Assembly (NCBI GenBank): GCA_049509675.1
Contig: JBEKZQ010000138.1
Coordinates: 1-18,864 of the forward strand
Direction: 5' to 3'
DNA from: JBEKZQ01 sp049509675
Lineage (GTDB): Bacteria > Planctomycetota > Planctomycetia > Pirellulales > Thermoguttaceae
DNA: 18,864 nucleotides
Each line of letters starts with the position of its first letter. Position 1 is the stretch's first letter. Position numbers and translations under genes: made by a program. Shown one piece after another: positions 7,223-13,638 of the stretch. A model generated the notes under the pieces. It was not told where the DNA came from. It did not search any database and worked only from the letters and a program-made list of their open reading frames with translations.

Positions 7223-9256
7223 ATGAAAACTCTCCTGTGCGCATCGACATCGGTTCTGGTCCTGCTGGCCGCAACGTGGCCGCTACGCATCGCCGCCGCC
7301 CAACAAACGCTCACCTATCCGGACCTGGCAGAACGCATGACCGATCTGGCCCATCTGGCGGTGCTGCCGCAGCCGGGCGAGAAGTGCGGCCAGTGGTCCA
7401 GCTACGACCGCGCCAGCAAGTACGACGAGAAGACCGGAAAGTACGTCAACTGGGATGCCAACGGCGACGGCGGCGGGATCATCCGCCGGGAAGGCGACCT
7501 GGTGGTGATGGCCGAAATGGAGGGGCCGGGCTGCATCTGGCGAATCTGGTCGGCGGCGCCCGAGAAGGGTCACGTGAAGATCTACCTGGACGGTGCGGCC
7601 GAGCCGGCCGTGGACATGCCCTTCGCCGACTATTTCGACGGCAAGCACGCCCCGTTCAACTTCCCGAAACTCTCCTACAATCTCGGCCAGCAGGGCTGCA
7701 GCGGTCAGAACCTGTACCTGCCGATCCCCTACCGGAAATCGTGCAAGGTCGTGGCCGAGAAGGGCTGGGGCAACTACTACCACTTCACCTACGACACGTT
7801 CCCGAAGGGCACCGAGCTTCCCACGTTCAGCGCAGGGCTGGTCGCCGAGAACGCCGCGGCCCTGAAGAAAGTCGACGCGTTCTTTCGCGATCACCTGGGC
7901 GAAGATCCCGCCGGCACGCGCGCGGGCCAGCAGACGCTCACCAGGTCGGTCTCCCTCGCCCCCGGCCAGGCCGTGCCGGTGGCCAAGCTGTCTGGCCCGC
8001 AGGCGATTACCGCGCTGAAGGTCAAAATGCACTTCAAGGACCGCGAGGATGAAATGGCCGGCCTGCGCAAGGTGGCGCTGCGGGTCACCTGGGATGGCCA
8101 GTCACAGCCGGCCGTGTGGTCGCCGTTGGGCGATTTCTTCGGCACCGCGCCGGGCATGAACCTCTACAAGTCGCTGCCCGCCGGCATGACCAAGGACGGC
8201 TTCTACTCGTACTGGTACATGCCGTTCGCCACCAGCGCCCTGGTCGAGTTGGTCAACGACGACGCATCCGGCCGCCGGGTGGAGATGGAGATTGTCCACG
8301 CGCCGCTGGGCCGGCCGTTCGACGGCCTGGGCCATTTCCATGCCAAGTGGCATCGCGATACCTTCACCCTGTCCAAGGACCGCTGGCCCGACTGGGTCAT
8401 GCTCCGCGCCGAAGGGCGGGGGCGATTCTGCGGCGTGATGCTGCACGTGTGGAATCCGCGCGGCGGCTGGTGGGGCGAGGGCGACGAAAAATTCTTCGTC
8501 GACGGCGAGAAGTTCCCCTCCACCTTCGGCACCGGCTCGGAGGATTACTTCGGCTACGCTTGGGGGAACGCCCACCTGTTCCAGCAGCCCTACCACTGCC
8601 AGACCATGACCCAGAACAACCAGGGTCATCAGTCGTTGCTGCGCTGGCATATCGTGGACAACGTGCCTTTCGGCAAGTCGTTCGAGGGCTGCATCGAGAA
8701 GTATTTTGGCAACCAGGAGCGGGGCACGCTCTACGCTTGCCTGGCTTGCTGGTATTTGGCGCCGGGCGGCGTCGATCCTTACCAACCGGTGCCGGTAGAG
8801 AAGCGGCACGGCTACTACGTCAAGCCCGAGGTCACGGTGGCCGGGCTCAAGGTGCTCAACGAGCCGGCGGGCGAGGTGCAGACGCAGAACCTGACGTCCT
8901 TCGGCCCCAGAAAGTGGCGGAACGACGAGCAGCTTTGGTGGACGGGGGCCCACCCGGGGGCAAGACTGGAACTGGCCGTCCCGCTGCCCAAGCCCGGTGC
9001 GTACACGGTAAGCGTGGTCTTGACCAAGGCGCGGGACTACGGGATCGTGCAACTCTACCTCGACGGGAAGAAGGCCGGCGAGCCGATCGACCTGTACAAC
9101 CCGGAGGTCGTGCCCACCGAGCCGATTCCGCTGGGAGTGCATCAGTTCGGCGCCGGGCCGCACAAGTTGACGGTCGAGATTGTGGGCGCCAATCCGCAGG
9201 CGGTGAAGGCCTACATGTTCGGCATCAGCCACATGAACTTCCAGCCGGAGAAGTGA
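7223..9256 (+). CDS. Secreted DUF2961 / GH172-type protein
   Basis: The 677-residue protein starts with a Sec signal peptide (MKTLLCAS..., hydrophobic to about 25, probable cut near AAAQQ). The DUF2961 core covers about 30-520. It includes GPGCIWRIWSA, an LDG strand, PFADYFDG, a PIPYRKSCKV block, and the strong signature GTGSEDYFGYAWG from residue 436. DUF2961 defines glycoside hydrolase family GH172, known from fructose-dianhydride and furanoside-active enzymes; E440 lies in the conserved signature, but I do not assign catalytic roles. A C-terminal beta domain (about 560-675: VVLTKARDYGIVQLYLDG, then GPHKLTVEIVG) looks carbohydrate-binding-like. The ATG follows AAAGGA by about 8 nt. With the lyase-like gene upstream it suggests extracellular glycan breakdown. 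Confidence 0.9.
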   Translation: MKTLLCASTSVLVLLAATWPLRIAAAQQTLTYPDLAERMTDLAHLAVLPQPGEKCGQWSSYDRASKYDEKTGKYVNWDANGDGGGIIRREGDLVVMAEMEGPGCIWRIWSAAPEKGHVKIYLDGAAEPAVDMPFADYFDGKHAPFNFPKLSYNLGQQGCSGQNLYLPIPYRKSCKVVAEKGWGNYYHFTYDTFPKGTELPTFSAGLVAENAAALKKVDAFFRDHLGEDPAGTRAGQQTLTRSVSLAPGQAVPVAKLSGPQAITALKVKMHFKDREDEMAGLRKVALRVTWDGQSQPAVWSPLGDFFGTAPGMNLYKSLPAGMTKDGFYSYWYMPFATSALVELVNDDASGRRVEMEIVHAPLGRPFDGLGHFHAKWHRDTFTLSKDRWPDWVMLRAEGRGRFCGVMLHVWNPRGGWWGEGDEKFFVDGEKFPSTFGTGSEDYFGYAWGNAHLFQQPYHCQTMTQNNQGHQSLLRWHIVDNVPFGKSFEGCIEKYFGNQERGTLYACLACWYLAPGGVDPYQPVPVEKRHGYYVKPEVTVAGLKVLNEPAGEVQTQNLTSFGPRKWRNDEQLWWTGAHPGARLELAVPLPKPGAYTVSVVLTKARDYGIVQLYLDGKKAGEPIDLYNPEVVPTEPIPLGVHQFGAGPHKLTVEIVGANPQAVKAYMFGISHMNFQPEK

Positions 9257-9348
9257 AATTTCCTGCCTCGTTCATAACCGTTTGTCGAGGGCGAACGGAC
9301 AATGCAAAAGGCAAAATGTAAACTGCAAAATGCAAAGTGATGCAAGAA

Positions 9349-9410
9349 GCCGCAACGCCCCTCAGCCCCGAACGGGGCGCGACCCGAAAGCCCACGGGCG
9401 CAGCCCTGGG
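9349..9410 (+). repeat. Dispersed repeat, aacgccg/cgaaagccc family, copy 2
   Basis: It contains gccgcaacgcc, a small hairpin gccccgaacggggc, and then cgaaagcccacgggcg followed by cagccctggg. The last 26 nt (9385-9410) are the reverse complement of 9541-9566 except for one base. Confidence 0.75.
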
Positions 9411-9540
9411 AAACGAAGGCGAGCCCCACCTGCCACAAGACCCAACGGGCCGTCACCTTACATGCGGGATTAACGCAACCAGGACGATAATCGAGTGGCG
9501 GTCCGATGGACCTTATCGAGCGACTCTGTCGATCCGTTCC

Positions 9541-9595
9541 CCCAGGGCTTCGCCCGTGGGCTTTCGAGTTTCACGCCTTCGGCGTTACGGCATTG
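9541..9595 (-). repeat. Dispersed repeat, aacgccg/cgaaagccc family, copy 3
   Basis: Opposed to copy 2 with 130 bp between the conserved ends (9411-9540). It continues with a cgccttcggcg hairpin core near 9574-9584. The same order of modules occurs at 4782-4832. Confidence 0.75.
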
Positions 9596-9638
9596 CCAAG
9601 CCAAGACGATGCAAAGAAAGATCATGGAAGGAGCGAAC

Positions 9639-10295
9639 ATGAAACGGCTACCCGCGCTTGCGCTTCTGCTGGCCTGCCTGCTGCCGGGGTGTGGACCGCC
9701 GCGGCCCTTGCCGCCGATGGAAATCTACTTCTCGCCCAAGGGCGGCTGCACCGAGGCCGTGGTGCAAGAGATCGAGCGCGCCCGACAGACAATCCTGGTG
9801 CAGGCATACAGTTTTACTTCCGCCCCCATTGCCGAGGCGCTTGTCGACGCCCACAAGCGCGGCGTGCAGATGCACGTCATCCTGGACGTGAGCAATCGCA
9901 AGGAAAACACCTATTCCGCGGCCGACTTCCTCTTGCACGCCGGCATCCCGGTCATGATCGACGCCCGGCACGCCATCGCCCACAACAAGATCATGGTGAT
10001 TGACGACGAAGTGGTGCTCACCGGATCGTTCAACTTCACCAGCCAGGCCGAGCACAGCAATGCCGAGAACCTGCTGGTGATCCGCGATACGGAGATTGCC
10101 GGGAAGTACGCGGAGAATTGGCGTGTTCACGCCGGGCACAGCGAGCCTTATGAAGGGCGGAGTGAGGGCCAGGCAGCCCTCCACCGGCACACGGAAAAAC
10201 CGGAAAAATCGCTGGTCGAGGACCTCAAGAAACTGCTGGGCGCGGAACCGCCGAAATCCAAGCGTTCGCACAAGTCACGCACCGCCGCCGACTGA
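9639..10295 (+). CDS. Lipoprotein with a single phospholipase D (HKD) motif, Nuc-like
   Basis: The 218-residue protein begins with a lipoprotein signal (MKRLPALALLLACLLPGC, lipobox ending at Cys18), so it should be anchored in the envelope. Residues 28-168 form a PLD-superfamily domain: EIYFSP, QAYSFTS, LLHAGIPV, then HNKIMVIDD with H115, K117 and D122, followed by GSFNFT (129-134) and NAENLL (141-146). One HKD motif and this length match the Nuc/EndA phosphodiesterase type, which works as a dimer with one active site made from both chains. The substrate may be nucleic acid or phospholipid. A basic, Lys-rich tail (about 185-214) follows. The ATG is preceded by GGAAGGAG. An upstream extension of the frame runs through repeats and is rejected. 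It ends 3 nt from the stop of the convergent lipoprotein gene. Confidence 0.88.
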   Translation: MKRLPALALLLACLLPGCGPPRPLPPMEIYFSPKGGCTEAVVQEIERARQTILVQAYSFTSAPIAEALVDAHKRGVQMHVILDVSNRKENTYSAADFLLHAGIPVMIDARHAIAHNKIMVIDDEVVLTGSFNFTSQAEHSNAENLLVIRDTEIAGKYAENWRVHAGHSEPYEGRSEGQAALHRHTEKPEKSLVEDLKKLLGAEPPKSKRSHKSRTAAD

Positions 10296-10298
10296 GAG

Positions 10299-10562
10299 CT
10301 ACCGTTTTTCACTCGGCAAAGGCGGCGACGGGCCCTGGATCCCGGCGGGGACTTCAGTGGGCTTTTCGATGTGCAGATCCAACGGCAGTTTCAGCTCCGG
10401 GGGCTCGGTGGGGCACTCTTGGGCCGACTTCGGGCTGCTGGGGATCGTCTTCGGCGCGCCCGCGTCCGATGCGGCGGAAGCAGGTTCCGGCGACCGAGCA
10501 CCACAACCACCGCAAAAGAGAACTGCCACCACCACAGCCAACGCCGCGAGTTTCACAGCCAT
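10299..10562 (-). CDS. Small proline-rich lipoprotein, unknown function
   Basis: The 87-residue product begins MAVKLAALAVVVAVLFCGGC, a lipoprotein signal whose lipobox Cys is residue 20. The rest is short, Pro/Ser/Ala-rich and low in complexity, with no recognised domain. It lies 37 nt downstream of the giant gene on the same strand and is probably translated from the same transcript. The ATG at 10562 has no obvious ribosome site; a TTG at about 10592 shortly after GGAG is an alternative that would add ten residues before the signal. The family is not recognised and a role as an envelope spacer or partner protein would be a guess. Confidence 0.6.
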   Translation of the reverse strand: MAVKLAALAVVVAVLFCGGCGARSPEPASAASDAGAPKTIPSSPKSAQECPTEPPELKLPLDLHIEKPTEVPAGIQGPSPPLPSEKR

Positions 10563-10599
10563 CGAAAGCGCATCCGGGATTTCCCGTTGCAAGACTCCA

Positions 10600-13500
10600 T
10601 TACCTCTTTTCCGCGGGAAGATCCTGCTCGGTGCGTCCGAGCACGATCTGGTCGAAGGCCGCGCCCCCGCCCTTGACGCCCAACCCCAGGGCGCGAACCC
10701 GCCAGGCTTTCTTGGCCGCCGCCCAAAGGTCGACCCGGACGATCCGCCACGCGGAAGGCGGCGCATCGACCTTCTTGACGAGGGTCATGCCATCCCATGC
10801 CGTCGGCTCCCCGGCGGCAATCACGTATCCGCCGTAACCGCCGTCGCTGAGTTTGAGCGACATCCCCTTCGTCTGGGGCGACAACGCCTTCCAGGCGAAC
10901 TGCAGCCAGCGGTACTGGCCCGGCTGGGGATTCTCGACGATCTCAAGGTCCCAATTGCGGACCGTTTCGCCGAACTCCGGTTGGAACGGCTGCCCTGCGA
11001 TTGCCTGGCCGCCGGCGCGGGGCGTGAGCGTCAAGCACCGCCCGCCGCTATAGGCGCCCTCCAGCGAAACGGCCAATCCCTGGTCCGAGTACAAGTCGTG
11101 CCTGATGTCTTCCTGCTCATCGAAGAGTATCGCCAGCGGGCGCTTGGCGACCACGTCGGGATGCGAGCAGCCCAGCACATCGCCGTGGAACACGATTTTC
11201 GCCAGCCTCGTGTTGCCGCAGATTCCCCAAGGGAGCAGCAGCCGGAACCGCGCCGCAGCGACCGGTTTGGCAAACACGTGCGTGTGTACCGCCGCGTTGG
11301 AGAGCAGCGGCTGGATGGGCACCCAGAGTTCCTTGGCCGCATCCCAGTAGTCGATCGATGCGTCGCGGAGCCAACTTTCCGGGTGGGCGGGGTCCTCGAC
11401 GAGCGTCACGCCCGTCACCTTCATCTGCGTGCGGTAGGCGTCGATGAGGATGTAGTTGAGGGGCGAGGTCTCGGCGAAATTGCCCACCATGTGCCAGGGG
11501 ATCCAGGCCTCGGCCGGGGCGCCGGTCTTGTCGTCGTAGAGCATGGCGGCCTTCTGGCCGGTCGTTTCCGTCAATGTTTTCGCGCCTTGGGAGGTGACCA
11601 GGCGGATCATCGGCTTTGTCTTTGCAAGCAAGTTACCCGAGAGGTTGACCGACTGCGGCGCGGCGTTTCCCCAGCCCGCAACGGCCGTGGTGGGCGCGCC
11701 GTCGTCGGCCAGGATCTTGCCGCGCATGTCCGACGCCTCGGGAGTCAGGCGGGTTTGCCACTGCGGGGCATAGCTCTTCTCCAGCCGGCACATGGTCCCT
11801 TCCCAGGTGGCCAGCAGCAGGCTGCCGTCGGCCAGCCAGGCGGGCACGGCCAGGGCCTTCATGTCCTTCTCCAGCAGGACGCGGCCCTCAAGGTCGGTCA
11901 CGTACACGGTGCCCAGGTTGCTGGTCGCGGCCAGTCGCCCGTCGCCCGAGAAGCGGGGGAAGTGCAGCAGGTCGTCGCCGTGGAAGACCCACTGCAATCC
12001 GTCGGCGACGGCATACAGCTTGAGCAGGTCCTCGGTGACCACGGCAATCAGCGCGCCGTCGGCGGAAAGGCCAAGATCCTCGGCGGCGGTGGGAATCACG
12101 CGGACGATCTTGCCGTCGCGGAGCACGAACATTTTTCCGCCGTCGGCGATGTTGTAGAGCACGCACGTCTTGGCGTCGGCGCTGGTCCGCGCGATGCGGA
12201 TCTCGCCGCTGCGGCCGACTGGCTGCTGCCACTTCTGCTTGCCGTCGCTCGCCCCGTAGGCCGTGGCGCGCGTGCCTTCGATCACCAGGACCGTGGCCGC
12301 GTCCAAAACCAGCACCTTGCCGGAGTGCCGCCGGCCGAGCGACCAATCTTGCTGCCAAAGGACCCTGCCCTCGGCCGACCAGACCACCACGCCCAGATCG
12401 CCGGCGCTGGCGACCCACTTGCCGCCGTCGCCGACGGCGAAGCTGTTGATGTGATCGCGGACCAGGGCCGGAACGAACCGGTGCGGCAGGCGCTTCGGCA
12501 GGCCGTCCAGGGCGAACCGCCGTTGGAGCCGGCCTTCGGCCCCAACCAGGTAAAGATGATAGCCCTCGGCGCTCTTCATGTCGAAGCCCTGCACGGCCAC
12601 TCCACTGCCAAGCGCCGTCGGCTCGAAGGCGAAGTAGTGTCCGGCCCGCTGCCGCCAGCGGACCTTGCCGGTGTCCACGTCCACGGCGTAGAGGTTGTGG
12701 TCCCAGTTCATCGTGTTCATCACCGCCAGCTTGCCGCCCGCGGTGACGACCAGGTCGCGGACGTGCGGGCCGAACGACTCGTCGACCGGCGAGAAGTCGG
12801 CGGAGGCAATCGCAGAGGCGGCCCGGCTACGGGGACTGTCCCAATTTTCGTTCGACGAAAATGGGACTGTCCCCTTTGCGGGCGCCGCCGCCAGGTTCAA
12901 CAGGTCCAGCGGCGCGGACTGGGCGTCCGCGACGGCAACGCCGAGCGTCACGACCTTTCCGCTCAGCAGTTCGACCGCTTCCAGGGCCACCGGGCCACCG
13001 GGCGCGTTCAGCGGCAGGATGAACTGGCCGCCGGCGCCTTGCGACGCCGCCGAGACATATTGCTCGTCGAGCACGCCTCGGTCGGCCGCCAGCAGGCGGA
13101 CGCGCACGGGCACGGCCGCGGCAATCGCCTTGCCGGCGGCGTCCTGGACCTGGACCTGCCATCGCATCGCCTGGCCGCGCGCGACGCCCTTGGGCCCCTC
13201 GACTTGCACGCGGGCCACGGCGGCGGGCAGAATGGCAAAGATGCGGGCCGGCATGTTGCGGCAGTCGGCTTCGAGCATGCCGCCCGCCGGCTGAACCTGC
13301 TTCCCGGCGAAGACATCGTAGACCGCCCGGCCCGCGGCGGCCTCCAGCTTCAGCGGCACCAGTTGCGGCACCAGGCTGGCGCAGGACAACGTGACCCGCC
13401 ACAGGTGCCCCGGCTCCAGATCGTCCAACGTGGTATTGTTGACCACGAACAGATAGCGGCCCCCCTCGGCCCGCCGCTCGGTGAGGAAGACCTCGGGGTT

Positions 13501-13638
13501 CTCGACCTCCGCGGCCGGCCGGACGTGGGCCAGCGCCCGGGCCAACTTCAACGCGGCGGCCTTGGCGTAGACGACGGTTCGCCAGTAGGCATGGTCGTCG
13601 GAGGCCAGGCTGGGATCGCTTTCCAGATGCGGCAAGTG
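10600..13638 (-). CDS. Giant secreted protein, C-terminal portion (Ig-like, PQQ-type propeller, discoidin-like), out of frame with its N-terminal portion
   Basis: This frame continues the protein encoded from 16568 after a frame change near 13,640-13,620. Sense resumes at PHLESDPSLASDDHAYWR. Between about 13,640 and 12,880 come the end of a GATase-like region (FLTERRAEGGRYLFVVNNTT) and Ig-like strands. From about 12,780 to 11,680 there is a PQQ/WD-type propeller with blades such as LYAVDVDTGKVRW, VVVWSAEGRVLW and VYVTDLEGRVLL. About 11,490-11,210 resembles an F5/8 (discoidin) domain (WLRDASIDYWDAAKELW, FRLLLP). The last part (about 11,150-10,630) is a second beta-rich, carbohydrate-binding-like domain. 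The frame stays open upstream to an ATG at 13866, but that stretch is a low-complexity shadow of the other frame. A palindrome at 12831-12874 adds an in-frame linker. With no signal of its own, it would need frame correction, or a TTG such as 13635, to be made. Confidence 0.8.
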   Translation of the reverse strand, partial: HLPHLESDPSLASDDHAYWRTVVYAKAAALKLARALAHVRPAAEVENPEVFLTERRAEGGRYLFVVNNTTLDDLEPGHLWRVTLSCASLVPQLVPLKLEAAAGRAVYDVFAGKQVQPAGGMLEADCRNMPARIFAILPAAVARVQVEGPKGVARGQAMRWQVQVQDAAGKAIAAAVPVRVRLLAADRGVLDEQYVSAASQGAGGQFILPLNAPGGPVALEAVELLSGKVVTLGVAVADAQSAPLDLLNLAAAPAKGTVPFSSNENWDSPRSRAASAIASADFSPVDESFGPHVRDLVVTAGGKLAVMNTMNWDHNLYAVDVDTGKVRWRQRAGHYFAFEPTALGSGVAVQGFDMKSAEGYHLYLVGAEGRLQRRFALDGLPKRLPHRFVPALVRDHINSFAVGDGGKWVASAGDLGVVVWSAEGRVLWQQDWSLGRRHSGKVLVLDAATVLVIEGTRATAYGASDGKQKWQQPVGRSGEIRIARTSADAKTCVLYNIADGGKMFVLRDGKIVRVIPTAAEDLGLSADGALIAVVTEDLLKLYAVADGLQWVFHGDDLLHFPRFSGDGRLAATSNLGTVYVTDLEGRVLLEKDMKALAVPAWLADGSLLLATWEGTMCRLEKSYAPQWQTRLTPEASDMRGKILADDGAPTTAVAGWGNAAPQSVNLSGNLLAKTKPMIRLVTSQGAKTLTETTGQKAAMLYDDKTGAPAEAWIPWHMVGNFAETSPLNYILIDAYRTQMKVTGVTLVEDPAHPESWLRDASIDYWDAAKELWVPIQPLLSNAAVHTHVFAKPVAAARFRLLLPWGICGNTRLAKIVFHGDVLGCSHPDVVAKRPLAILFDEQEDIRHDLYSDQGLAVSLEGAYSGGRCLTLTPRAGGQAIAGQPFQPEFGETVRNWDLEIVENPQPGQYRWLQFAWKALSPQTKGMSLKLSDGGYGGYVIAAGEPTAWDGMTLVKKVDAPPSAWRIVRVDLWAAAKKAWRVRALGLGVKGGGAAFDQIVLGRTEQDLPAEKR
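12831..12874. repeat. Palindromic ggggac(a/t)gtcc repeat inside the giant coding region
   Basis: Arms ggggactgtcccaattttcg (12831-12850) and cgaaaatgggactgtcccc (12856-12874) pair with one mismatch and one bulge around a 5-nt loop. On the minus strand it is read in frame and encodes KGTVPFSSNENWDSPR, a stretch unlike the flanking protein, in the linker before the PQQ-type propeller. Confidence 0.85.

Larger units (their letters stand above)
9257..9638. other. Gene-free interval with short A-rich repeats and an inverted repeat pair
   Basis: No gene is supported. After the DUF2961 stop comes a run of near-repeats of tgcaaaatgcaaa (9300-9342), then two opposed copies of a dispersed repeat (9349-9410 and 9541-9595). 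The last 40 nt contain the ribosome site of the lipoprotein gene. No clear promoter or terminator was seen. Confidence 0.65.

Noticed and set aside
9300..9342. Possible CRISPR or tandem-repeat array from tgcaaaatgcaaa units
   Set aside because: The units are short, degenerate and directly adjacent with no spacers of constant length.
9495..9638. N-terminal extension of the HKD lipoprotein frame by 48 codons
   Set aside because: It crosses a dispersed repeat and would bury the lipoprotein signal; the ATG at 9639 has GGAAGGAG in front.
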